The notes under the pieces are model-generated. The model was not told where the DNA came from, made no database searches, and worked only from the letters and a program-made list of their open reading frames with translations. DNA of 64,000 bases from Opisthocomus hoazin (taxonomy: Eukaryota; Chordata; Aves; Opisthocomiformes; Opisthocomidae): contig NC_134415.1 of assembly GCF_030867145.1 (NCBI RefSeq), positions 13,370,417-13,434,416 of the forward strand. The letters run 5' to 3'. The translations under genes and the position numbers were made by a program. Below, piece by piece: positions 1 to 10,203 of the stretch (positions are counted from its first letter, which is position 1; each line of letters opens with the position of its first letter).

Positions 1-360
1 ACTCGCGCCGAGCCGGCGTCCTCCGATGCGGCTGCCCCCGTTAGGTGGGGTCCCGCTGCGGCCGCTGCCGTTCTCCCCGCGGCCGTCGGGCGTCAGCCCA
101 GCCCCGCGCGTGTCCCTGCCGAGCGACGGGCCCCGGGGGAGGCCGCTGCGGTCCTGCGGCTTTCTCCAGCGCGGCCGGGCGGCGGAGGAAGGCGGACGGC
201 AAGGGGCGGCGGCTCCCCCGCTGCCCCAGCAGCGCAGCCTGGCCGGCGGGCTGGTGGATGCCCTCCTCTCCCGGCCTCCTCCTCCTCCGGGGCCTTTTCC
301 TCAGCCACCCCCGTGCCTGCCGTTTTAAGCACATTCCGCTGTTCAAGGAACTGGAGCTTT
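1..360. other. GC- and CpG-rich block at the left edge
   Basis: Strongly GC-rich, CpG-dense sequence that gives way to AT-rich sequence near 330-370. It could be a CpG-island promoter or first exon of a neighbouring gene, but no splice pattern or recognisable protein supports that. Open frames here occur on both strands and are what high GC content produces. It does not match the corresponding upstream part of the second array unit (33100-34100), so it lies outside the duplicated unit. Confidence 0.4.
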
Positions 361-384
361 GAACTATATTATGTATACTTACAT

Positions 385-1203
385 GGACAAATCTGGACAG
401 ACTGGATGGATGGGCCGACGCCAACTGTATGAGGTTCAGCAAGGCCAAGTGCGGGGTCCTGCACTTGGGTAACAGCAACCCCATGCAGCACTACAGGCTT
501 GGGGAGGAGTGGCTGGAAAGCTGCCCAGCGGAAAAGGACCTGGGGATGCTGGTCAACAGCTGGCTGAACATGAGCCAGCAGTGTGCCCAGGTGGCCAAGA
601 AGGCCAAGGGCATCCTGGTTTGGATCAGGAACAGTGTGGCCAGCAGGAGTAGGGAGGTGATCGTGCCCCTGTACTCGGCACTGGTGAGGCCACACCTGGA
701 GTACTGTGTGCAGTTTTGGGCCCCTCACTACAAGAAGGACATTGAGGTGCTGGAGCGTGTCCAGAGAAGGGCAATGAGGCTGGTGAGGGGTCTGGAGAAC
801 AAGTCCTATGAGGAGCAGCTGAGGGAGCTGGGGCTGTTTAGTCTGGAGAAAAGGAGGCTGAGGGGAGACCTTGTTGCTCTCTACAACTACCTGAAAAGAG
901 GTTGTGGTGAGATGGGTGTTGGTCTCTTCTCCCAAGTAACTAGTGATAGGATGAGAAGCAATGGCCTCAAGTTGCGCCACGGGAGGTTTAGATTGGATAT
1001 TAGGAAAAATTTCTTCACAGAAAGAGTGGTCAGGCATTGGAACAGGCTGCCTATGGAAGTGATAAAGTCCCCGTCCCTGGAGGTGTTTAAAAAACTTGTA
1101 CATGTGGCACTTCAAGGTTTTGGTTTAGTAGGAATGGTGGTGTTGGGTGGATGATTGGACTTGTTGAACTTAGAGGTCTTTTCCAACTTATGGTTCTATG
1201 CTT
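385..1203 (+). mobile_element. CR1 LINE fragment, 5'-truncated
   Basis: The + strand encodes the C-terminal part of a CR1 reverse transcriptase, open from about 429 to 1154. It contains the typical CR1 stretches around [32 protein letters not shown] and [18 protein letters not shown]. The CR1 3' tail follows at about 1150-1203, ending near 'ggttctatg'. The same protein region is present in the full-length CR1 at 46363-50878, which supports the call. The endonuclease and most of the polymerase are missing, so it is a dead copy. Its 3' end abuts the first base of the duplicated unit. Confidence 0.9.
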
Positions 1204-1962
1204 CTGTTTCCATTCACTGGCATCCAACTCCTGTCATGCGAGGAAATGTCATGTGACCTGTCTTCTCGGTGCTGATCTTTTTGCCTTTGCCTACCTGAAC
1301 AAAACAGTTGTGATCTCTCTGCATTATCACCATTTTCTTCTTCTTAAATATGGCCCATATCATGAAGTTAGATTCATTATCCTCCTTTGCGACCCTTTCG
1401 ACACTGTGAAATCTGTTTTGAGCTGAGGGAAGAAGACCGGCACGCTTCTAGACGAAGATGTGTCGGTATCTTTACAGCAGTGTCACTCAAGTTAGTCGAG
1501 TGCGAGGATTGATGAAGGAGTGAAAAAGTTAGCTGTCGCTGTTGCTTTGCTGATTGCCATTTTGGGTGGCAGTGTTTTCAGTCGCTGTGTCCGGGGTGAC
1601 CTTGGAAGTTGCATGTCTTTTAGAAGAGCAGTGTAGAAATTGCAGAAATTACTGGGAGGGGAGATCACACTGCAGACAACAAGGTGCCATAGTCTTGATT
1701 CATCCAGAAATTAATTTGAAACAAGAACATTTGATGTCAGCGTTTAAATAAAAAGAAACCCAAACAGCCAAATGAAAGACAAAAAACACGGGTTTTTAAG
1801 ATCTGTGTACCTTTTGAAAAAGAGCTGTGCAGAGGTTGATCTTTGTCCTCTCTGCTGGTGCAAAGTCAGTTTGTAGTTGAAGCTAATACTTTTGACAAGG
1901 GGAGTCTTCAGTTTTGAAGCTTGAATTGGCTTTAAATGACATATATTTGTTTCTTTTCATAG

Positions 1963-2160
1963 AGAGCTAAAGTTTTGGCCACATCTGCTTCTGGTTTTCC
2001 TGGCTTAACACCAAAGTCTATTCTGAAATCCAGCCTTTGCGCTACACCCCCAGCAAGTCCCTGTACATCTCCAGGACAATCAGTTACTCCTCCTGTACCA
2101 GCAAAGAAACCTAAAGTATCTTTCATGGAAGAGAACACAAATGCAAAATGGACTGTTGGG
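1963..2160 (+). CDS. AHCTF1-like: Copy A exon, ELYS tail (equivalent to copy B exon 15)
   Basis: A 198-bp phase-0 exon between 'ttttcatag' and 'gtaagc', encoding a Ser/Pro-rich piece with TPKSILKSSL and KVSFMEENT. The copy B exon at 34859-35056 has the same length and a few amino-acid changes. There is no visible partner exon upstream inside the window. Confidence 0.85.
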
Positions 2161-2202
2161 GTAAGCTGGGCTGTAGTCAGTGATTTTTGTATGAATTTGT
2201 AG

Positions 2203-2801
2203 TGACGTGCGGAAAGCAGACTCCACAATCTGTAAGATTTTAAAATATGTATGTTTATTCAGTGCCGGGCAGCACGGGCAGTAGTCCCACCAAAGTCGTG
2301 CGCACCGAGCAGCAACGTGTCTCTTCAATTTATACAATCAAATATTACATGTACATTAGATTTCCCAATACACCTATACATATGTATCTATCCTCATTGC
2401 ATATCAAAATCAGTTCCGAGAAATAATTTCCATATTGTAATTAATTCCAAGAAGTAATTACCACAGAATCCTCCCAGTTGCACTTGCGCAGTGCCTCCTA
2501 GTGGTGGTCGTTGGGGGTCCCAAGATGAAGTCTCCTGCTTTTCATCACGGTGTCCGCTGATTGACCTTTGTTTCTGCACAAACTCAGTTCTCTTCTGGCT
2601 CCCATCTATACAGCAGGGTCGGTCTTGACCGGTTCTAGGCGACCCCCAGCCCCTATCAGGAACTAACCCCTTTGTATGGAGATGCAAGACTCTCTGCTTC
2701 AGTTAATTTAGACAATAGATAGGCACTATCAGTTTTTTAAATGCACAGCAACTATTAGGTAATTCCACTTCTATTAAAATCCCTTTTAACCACTTCCTTT
2801 A
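2203..2801 (-). repeat. 3' LTR of provirus 1
   Basis: About 599 bp. On the minus strand it carries an AATAAA-type signal (the + strand shows 'tgtttattca' near 2248-2257). It is preceded on the minus strand by a polypurine tract (complement of 'agtcccccctttt', about 2801-2813). The last ~134 bp (2668-2801) are repeated at 7047-7182. Confidence 0.8.
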
Positions 2802-2929
2802 GTCCCCCCTTTTCAAAAAAGTTAGTAAATTCTTTTACTACTCTTAATTCTATTATAGTACATCGTTATTCAACATCTTCTCAAAATACTTATTGGACTC
2901 CAGCTTTTGTCATAATTGGTTCTTTTTCC

Positions 2930-5555
2930 ATTCACTATAAGAATCTCCCATACTCTTGCAACGCCAAAGGCTACACCTCTCGATCTTCAGCCGTCCTGGT
3001 CGGGAATGCTTCCGGCCAACCTGAAAAAGTATCGGTTAATATCAATAGATATCGATACCCGCCTTTTCTTGGGAGTTCCATGAAATCAATTTGCCATTGC
3101 TGCCCACGCCCATTACCTTTTCCAGTCTGACCCATTTATGGTTTAGGGTTATTTTTCGGATTAGTCTAGAGGCAAAGATCACACTGCTGAGTCACCTGTC
3201 TCACCGTGGTGTATAAATTTCTGGCCACAATCTCTCTAATTAAATGTTTGTACAGAGCCTTTGTTCCCCCAGTGCCTTTTCTTATGTTCTTCCCTTATCA
3301 AATGCCATATCAGACAGGAGGGAATGATTAGTTTTCCCTGTGGGGTTTGAGCCTTCCTCATTATATGACCCTTCTAGATCTGTGACAAGTTTCTGGTCTT
3401 CCTTAGTATATTCTGGCTTACTTTCTAGGGAGATTCATCTGTCAGGGATTAAAGCCCCTTCAGTTTTTACCTCTGTTTTAGCCACCTGTTTTGCCTCTCT
3501 GTCCACCAGCTCATTTCCGTTTTCCAATTCTGAGCTCACTTTCTGGTGCGCTTTAATATGCATGATTGCCACTTTCTCGAATTGCCACTGCCTCCAGCAG
3601 TTTCAAAATTTCTTCTGCATGTTTGATGTTTTTCCCTTGAGAGTTCAATAGTCCTCTTTCCTTCCAAATCACTCCATGCGCATACACAACTCTGAAGGCA
3701 TACTTCGAGTCTGTGTATATATTCACAACTTTGCCCAGGGCCTATTCCAAGGCACGGGTTAAAGCAATTATCTCTGCCTTTTGCGCAGAGGTGTTTATGG
3801 GCAAAGGTCTTGACTGGTGGTAATAGCGTACCCCGCGTGTCTCTTACCACTCATAACATAGCTGCTTCCATCTGTAAACCAGTTTTTTCCATTTTCCATA
3901 GGGCTGTCTCTCAAATCCGGGCGACTTGCATAGGTTGCTTCAATGGTCTCCAAGCAGTCATGATGCACTGGTTCTCCTGTGTTTCCACTGAGAAAGGAAG
4001 CTGGATTGACAATGTTAGTAACTATAATCTCCACATCATCCTGTTCTACCAGTATGGCCTGATATCTCAGGAATCTTTGTGGAGAAAGCCAGTGTCCTCC
4101 TTTTGCTTCCAATACTGCGGATACCGTGTGGGACACCAAGACAGTCGTTTTCTGGCCCAAGGTAAATTTTCAGGCTTCCTGTATATTTAATATTACAGCT
4201 GCAACCGCTCGCAGATATCCAGGCCAACCCTTCGCAGTTGCATCCAGTTGTTTGGAGAGATAAGCAACTGCTCGTCGATATGGACCCAGATCTTGTGTTA
4301 GTATCCCCAGAGCAATCCCCTGCTTTTCGTGAGAGAAAAGGAAAAATGGCTTACTCACATCTGGGAGCTCTAAGGCAGGGGCCAACATAAGAGCCTTTTT
4401 CAGTAGTTAAAAGGCTTGCATGGTCTCCTTGTTCCATTTAAGGTGACTTTGTCTGGTAGCTGTTAGTACACATAGTGGTTTAACAAGTAGTCCACAATTA
4501 TAAATCCAAGCTGGCAGCACCCAGTCATTCTCAAGAAAGTCCGTAACTCTTTCACTGTCTGAGGTCTCGGAGTATGGCATATTGCCTCTTTACGGGCCTG
4601 TCCCAAAGTTCTTTGTCCAGCACTAATCTCATAGTCCAAGTAAATCACCTCGCGCTGCATTATCTGGGCCTTCTTTTTAGATACCCAGTACCCTTGGAGC
4701 CCTAAGAAATTGAGTAGACTCACTGTCCAAGAGATACAACCGTCTTCTGTTTTGGTGGCAATTAGGATGTCATCCACATACTGTAGTAATTTCCCATCTT
4801 CAGACAGGATTTCCTAGGACTCCAAGTCTTTTGAGGACTGTTCTTAAATCCTTGTGGCAGCACCGTCCAAGTGAGCTGAGTCTTTCGAACACTTTTGGGG
4901 TTCTCCCATTCAAATGAGAATAATTTCTGACTGGCTTCATGGAGAGGGAGGCAAAAGAAGGCATCTTTCAGATCTAAAACAGTAAACCAGGTTAATTTGG
5001 GATCCAATACGGTCAACAAAGTATATGGGTCCTAATTGTAAAAAACTTTCTGTCTCTGTCCGGAATCCTTCCTTATCTTCCTGTTTTAGGGGATATTGCT
5101 TAACTCTTACCAGTTGCCAGCCTTCTTTGAGTCTAACTTCAACAGGTGGAGCATTCTTTGCTCTTCCAGGCACATCAGTGTCCCATACCGCAGGGTATAC
5201 CTGGTTTAGGATCTCCTCGGGAATTTTTCCTTCTGTGGAAGGACTGGCTAGAAATAGACTCAGTACCTGAATATATTGTCGATCCTTTACTTCCAGAGTA
5301 ATTTCTCTTTTTTCAAATGTAATTTTTGCACCCAATTGTTCCAACAAATGCCTTCCCAGAAGTGCCTTTGGGGAACTGGGCATATACAAGAATTTGTGGA
5401 TGCCCCATTGTTTTCCTAATTTATACTTCAAAGGTTTACAAAAGTATGTCTTTTCACTTTGGCCAGTTGCCCCTTTTACCATGATATAGTCACTCCCCAG
5501 GGGCATCAAGGCTTGATTCAAAACCGAGTATGTTGCCCCCGTGTCAACCAAAAAT
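2930..5555 (-). pseudogene. pol: pro-pol remnant of provirus 1
   Basis: Going 5' to 3' on the minus strand: a retroviral protease with a DTG active site in LVDTGATYS (near 5525-5551); a reverse transcriptase of gammaretroviral type with [13 protein letters not shown] (about 4940-4990) and a YVDD catalytic box near 4762-4775, split by a frameshift; RNase H with FTDGSS (about 3875-3895) and a GNELVDREA stretch (about 3500-3525); then an integrase zinc-finger region with its His/His and Cys/Cys ligands near 3170-3250 and the start of the catalytic core. The rest of integrase is missing. Frameshifts between each block mean no functional enzyme can be made. Confidence 0.85.
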
Positions 5556-6850
5556 TCTACCTCTTGTTGTTCTGTCTTCTTTATTGCTAAACACTCTCCA
5601 TGCTGTATCTAGCAGGACTTCCAAGTTTCTGCCTTTCGTAGGTCGCAACTTCTGGAGTTTGTGCCTAATGTCTCCCATAGACTGACCCAAAAATAGGGAG
5701 ACTAGTTGTTGTATTCCTACCTTTGACCCAGGGTCCAGCAGTGTGTTACGGCGCATTACATCCCTCAATCAATCCAGGAATTGGGATGGGGACTCAGAAG
5801 AACCCTGTTCAATCTCTCCAGGTGCTGTCTGGAGGAGTGGGGATTTCATCCGAGTTCGCATCCTGTTCCTGTGGTTGAGGGGGAGGCTTAAACAAGTCAG
5901 ATTAGTACATCTTTGCCCAATGCTACATGCCGAACAAAGCCGCCTCAGTTTACCTCTGAGTTCTTTATTATTTTCTCGCTCAAGTGCGAGTACCATGGGT
6001 TCCTGTGGTGGCATCATTTCGCAGTCCCTTTGTCACTCCGGAAGGCTTTGGAGGGTGAAAAACATATCTGCATATAAGGCTTCATCACATTTTCCTTCTC
6101 TCCTCAAAAAACAGCATTAGCTGCAAAAGGGTATTATAGTCTATTGACCCGTTTAATGGTCACTTGACCCCATTTTCTAATTTATATAGAGGCCACCACT
6201 GATTGCAATATTTGATAAGGTTCCTTTTACTTTTTATGCCTCCAGTCCCAGCAATGTCTTTCCAGTGAGCAAGCAAACAGCTTAAAGGACTCTTTCTCAA
6301 AATTCCTCCCTGATTGTTACCCATTTCGTGACTTATTGCCCCTTTAATTTGCCTTTTGCTATTTTTTAAATAAGTTTCCACGCGAATCGCTTCTTACAAT
6401 TCGTTATAGTTTCCTCTCAATCTTTCTCCCAAATTTCCGGAATGTAATTTTCCCTTCCACACACCAGCTTCGCTGCCTCAATTTCTTGGTGAGTTCTCTC
6501 CCAACTATAAAACCACGGGGTCCGGGGAAGGCACTTAGGACACTGCGCTCCTCGCCTCCTTGATACACAGTACTACTTTTTATCACAAGATTTACACCTC
6601 AACAGAACCCAAGCTTGGTGCCAATTCTTATATAATCTAGGAGATAGCCCACATGTGAAGCAGGGAATTATTCCTACTTGCCCGCCAACCCCAGGACTTA
6701 TAAGGATTTCTGGAGGTTGTTCCCAATCTAAGGCTACCTTCCACCCTGTGGGAGTCAGGTATGCCCCTTTCAAATAAAATCTTTCTTCTCCCCTTTGTAT
6801 CCAATTTTCCCCCTCTTTAAATACTCCCAAGGTTCGAGCCCAAACCACCT
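5544..6850 (-). pseudogene. gag: gag-like remnant of provirus 1
   Basis: Several minus-strand frames (6573-6848, 6160-6381, 5769-6017, 5544-5768) lie upstream of the protease in the gag position. The frame at 6160-6381 has a matrix-like stretch with CNQWWPLYKLE. The one at 5544-5768 sits directly before the protease frame, where the capsid end and nucleocapsid are expected. Stops and frame changes break it throughout. Domain assignment rests on order and on general resemblance to avian endogenous gag proteins, so it is less firm than pol. Confidence 0.6.
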
Positions 6851-7046
6851 AAGGAGTGATTTCCTTTGCTCTGCCACTTTAATAATTAACCAGTTCCCAT
6901 TCTCCGTCACTTAGGAGAGTGGTTAGGCACTACGGCAGCCCAACTTGCACGTTAAAAATTTACAACCTTTATAATCATTCCAAGCACTTTGTCCGTCACT
7001 GGCTGTGCTCCTTGTGGAGTTACGGAACCGCAGATCGGGACTCCCA

Positions 7047-7182
7047 CCCTTTGTATGCAGATACAAGACTCTCTGCTTTAGTTAATTTAGACAATCGATA
7101 GGCACTATCAGTTCTCTTTAAATGCACCGCAACTATTAGGTAATGCTACTTCTACTAAAATCCCTTTTAACCCCTTCCTTCA
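7047..7182 (-). repeat. 5' LTR remnant of provirus 1
   Basis: 136 bp matching 2668-2801 of the 3' LTR with several substitutions, ending in CA at 7181-7182. The rest of the LTR and the primer-binding site next to it are not recognisable. On the + strand the remnant contains an ATG at 7143 that is in frame with the host exon that follows. Confidence 0.8.
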
Positions 7183-7187
7183 AAACA

Positions 7188-7824
7188 ACTGTCAAGGATG
7201 AAGAGATGCAGCCTAGTGACGAACTCCTTTTACCTGTGCCATCTAAAAGAGGCAGAAGAAGACAACTGAGTTCATCAGAAGTGTCAGAAAATGCTGACCT
7301 GGATATGTCTAAATCAGTGTTTCCTCAACCCGAATTGACGCGTCCTGTCACTCCTCGAAGAAGTGCTAGGAAGAGGGCACAAAATCTCTTGGCGGCAGAC
7401 ACAGAAGCCGTCTCTGCTCAGGATGGCTTCCGTTCAGGTGGGAAGGTGGAAATCCTTGATACCCCTCGGAGAAGAACAAGAAGGGTTCCACGTGCTCAGG
7501 CAGAACAAGCAGCTGCTCATGAGCAAACACCTGCACAGCCAGCTGAGGAATCAACCGCACCCAGGACTACAGTAAGGACAGGGCGTCGGGGCAGGAAGAG
7601 ACGATCAGTAGTGGAGGAGGCCTTCCCCCACGGAGCTGATGGCAGTCCTTTGCTGCCCGAAGACAGAAGCCCGTCAGGATGTGGTGAAACATCACGAACT
7701 TTAACAGATCGTATTAGAAGAACTAGATCCTGCAAAACTGCTGTGCATCAGAAGCCGCCTGTTGAGGAAAATGAGTCCTTTCTTTTCTCTCCTCCTCTGA
7801 CAAAGCTGACAAAGAAATGTAAAG
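7188..7824 (+). CDS. AHCTF1-like: Copy A, 3' part of the large ELYS tail exon
   Basis: Identical in frame to copy B 45320-45957 with few substitutions. Basic and Ser/Thr-rich, with repeated T-P-R-R units (VTPRRSARKR, DTPRRRTRRV) and an AT-hook-like GRRGRKRR core. It keeps three T residues at about 7700-7703 where copy B has four, so it stays in frame to the donor 'gtaggg' at 7825. Confidence 0.9.
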
Positions 7825-8607
7825 GTAGGGGCACTATGTTTATATGCAAAGTGGGGCACAATGGTTTTTTTGTAAGCCACAGAAAACAGCCTGTGGGGTT
7901 GTTGGCTTTAAGTATTGTAAAGAATGTAGCCATACAAAATAAAAAATTTGGAAAGAGGCAATTCAGCTTTTTTCCTAACTCTACGTGACTGGCTGGCTAG
8001 CTGCGATGGAAGCAGAGGAAAGGGCGGCTCATCTGCGTAGAGTGAATGGAAATTTAAGCTGTTTTATTTTCATGACCATGATTTCTGTCAGTTTTGAAAA
8101 GTGGAGGTCATCTGTTAGTATGTGATTGCCATCCCAACAGAGAGCTAAAGGAGGCACGCTTCCAAATCCTGCTTGGTTTTTAAGTTAAGATGAGCTGCAT
8201 CTTGCAACAAACTATAGAGCTGTTTAATTATGTGATTGTTTTTCATGGGCATGTACTTTGTAGGTGAAGTTACTGCACAGAGGATTGTTTTTATTAGAGT
8301 ACATGATAAAAAAATGTTTTTGAGATGTGTAGGGACTGTTGCTGCCTCTTGAGCAGAAGAGCTTTGATGATGTAAGTGCAGGTAAAAATCACGCCAGTGG
8401 CTTACTTTTGTTTCACAATTTGCTTGAAAAGAGTGGATCCCAAGAGGCAGTTACTGGGGGAGAAATACCTCCACACCGAGTGTTTATAAACGTGATTGGA
8501 CCTTTTATTTCAGCAAGCTATTTTGCTCTTGATGATCAGCTTTCATTTCTCATCGCTATCCTTTGTGTATAATGTACGTGCATGTTAACAATACGTTCTC
8601 ATTTTAG

Positions 8608-8741
8608 CTGGAAAAGCAGCCCATCCTGTGCAGCTTAAGGATTTAGATCCGGACTTGTCTTCTCAGTTTGTCTTTTCACCCCCTCTTTTGAGGTCAAGGA
8701 GAAAAAATGTACCTAGCATTTCCCGAATTGTGAAGGAACCG
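8608..8741 (+). CDS. AHCTF1-like: Copy A exon, ELYS tail (equivalent to copy B exon 21)
   Basis: A 134-bp exon from 'cattttag' to 'gtaagt'. It encodes the conserved LDPDLSSQFVFSPPLLRSR stretch, which matches the C-terminal region of vertebrate ELYS closely. It is the same as 51263-51396. Confidence 0.92.
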
Positions 8742-9193
8742 GTAAGTAAAAGTTGTCTCATGTTCTTGATTTTTGCTCGGTACCGCTTTTTGAAACCATA
8801 CTTTGCAATGCCTTGCCTTTTTCTTTGGAAGTATAACTACAAAGAGAGCTCTAAATTAATCAGCTAAAGAATTCATTTTCTTTCATGAAAACTAGCTGTA
8901 AAAGTAAATTTTGTATTTGTGTTAGTCAAGAATTAAGAAATATGGCTTTGCCTTTCACAAAAGGCACAGTGGCTTTCTTTTGACTGACTTGATGTGTTTT
9001 CTGTTAATTTCAGAATTTGAACTTTTAGAATGGTACAGTAATTTGAGATAGAAGGTTTGTTTTCTGTGGAGAGAAACTGTAGTGCATTTGGAAAAAACTT
9101 TGGCATGGCTTCTTCATGTAAGAAAGGCTCCGCTGTATTTTGTAGAAATGTCAGACCTTGTGGATGAGTGACGTTTTTGTTTCCTTAACATAG

Positions 9194-9300
9194 GAGCTTC
9201 CAGCTAAAGAGGAAGAGGATTCCAAATCTACGGAGTCTGTGGGAAAGCAAAAATTGAAGCGAGCTAGAACTGCAAAATCAAAAATGAAGAAAGCAAGCAA
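9194..9300 (+). CDS. AHCTF1-like: Copy A exon, Lys-rich ELYS tail (equivalent to exon 22)
   Basis: A 107-bp exon between 'taacatag' and 'gtacga', encoding an acidic start (KEEEDSKSTES) followed by a Lys/Arg-rich segment. It is identical in position and length to 51849-51955. Confidence 0.9.
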
Positions 9301-9944
9301 GTACGAAATTCTTTGTGAACACTTCTGTGCATTCCTTTATTGTGGTAGTGATTCAGCTGTCAGCCACCTAACTTCCTCTTCCTCACCTGGCTGTGCAGTT
9401 CTGCTCTGACTTTACGAGCCTGTCGAGCTTGCTGGTCTGATAGGCACCTGTTTCCCCACTTAACGGTTTAGTTTTCTGATGGAAACAGAAGAGGGAGGGG
9501 ACAGAAAAGGGCAAGTGGGTACTGCTTTTTTCAAGGATGGCGTGCCCTTGTGTTCTCTTATTCTGTCTGATGAAACCACGCTCCTGCGAACTTTAGTTCC
9601 CCATAGAAGGCAGGAGGGGGTCGTAGAACCGGTAGAGAGAGCTTCTTGTTTCCGGACATGTTTTCTGGTTCCTTCTGGAGAACTGTTTGAGGGCGTTTGC
9701 CTTTGAAAGCTGGGAGAGGGGGCTCTAAAAGCTCATAGGAACAGTGACTGAGAATGCTTGGGACAGTCTGGTAGGAATGGAAAAGGAAGCTTGTTTATGT
9801 ACCTTTTTTTCCTTTATCATACGTACAAAGAAGCCCATAAATAATTCTTTGGCATTGATTTTGTTATTTCACGGGGGTTTTGTTGTTCTCTACTAAATAC
9901 TGTTGGTACTAAAAAATCAGTTTGATACTTCCCTTTCTTTACAG

Positions 9945-10137
9945 AACCACAAGAAAACAAGGTTCTTGTTCACCTCCAGCCGTGGAAATAAAATTCGTCT
10001 CTCCTTTTGGAAGTCCTGTGGATGGAACTAAAAGCAAACAGAAAGAAGCTGCAGACACGGCAGAGAAGACTCTACGGAAGAACAAAAAAAGACTGTCTAA
10101 TTTCCCAAAGCCAGTTGTGCGCCGGAAGATGCTGTAA
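9945..10137 (+). CDS. AHCTF1-like: Copy A terminal exon of ELYS
   Basis: Final coding exon after 'tctttacag'. It encodes PPAVEIKFVSPFGSPVDG, then a Lys-rich end finishing VVRRKML and TAA. The RRKML end is the conserved ELYS C-terminus. It is the same as 52600-52792. Confidence 0.95.
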
Positions 10138-10197
10138 CTGTTTTTTAAGTTTATAATGTACACCACTGTTTGTAAAGTCATCAAAATTGTGTGGATT

Positions 10198-10203
10198 AAT
10201 AAA
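10198..10203 (+). promoter_or_regulatory. Poly(A) signal of copy A
   Basis: AATAAA 61 bp after the stop codon, in the AT-rich 3' UTR. It is conserved at 52853-52858. Confidence 0.75.

Larger units (their letters stand above)
2203..7182 (-). mobile_element. Gammaretrovirus-like endogenous provirus, env-less and decayed
   Basis: On the minus strand the order is truncated 5' LTR remnant (7047-7182), gag-like frames, aspartic protease, reverse transcriptase, RNase H, partial integrase, polypurine tract and 3' LTR (2203-2801). Reading frames are broken many times. No envelope gene is present between integrase and the 3' LTR. The element starts TG and ends CA, but the flanking host bases (ttgtag on the left, aaaca on the right) do not form a target-site duplication. 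Comparison with copy B shows the host segment 35099-45319 is missing at this place. This points to recombination between proviruses or to a deletion involving the element, not to a simple insertion. Confidence 0.85.
1963..10137 (+). pseudogene. AHCTF1-like: AHCTF1 (ELYS)-like gene copy A, 3' part with provirus replacement
   Basis: ELYS binds nucleosomes after mitosis and recruits the Nup107-160 complex to chromatin. Copy A contains only tail-encoding exons: 1963-2160, then the last ~640 bp of the large exon (7188-7824), 8608-8741, 9194-9300 and 9945-10137, ending in TAA with a poly(A) signal at 10198. Between the first and second of these, a provirus (2203-7182) stands where copy B has the exons equivalent to 36079 through 45319. 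Upstream, the unit stops at 1207 against a CR1, so no propeller exons are visible. Splice sites of the remaining exons are intact and the frame is open to the stop. The tail is basic and has AT-hook-like RRGRKRR and TPRR motifs. It is very probably not a full ELYS gene. A short C-terminal product is possible (see the finding at 7143). Confidence 0.85.

Noticed and set aside
26-484. Overlapping open frames on both strands at the left edge
   Set aside because: They follow GC composition, then run antisense to the CR1. No conserved protein, start context or splice site.
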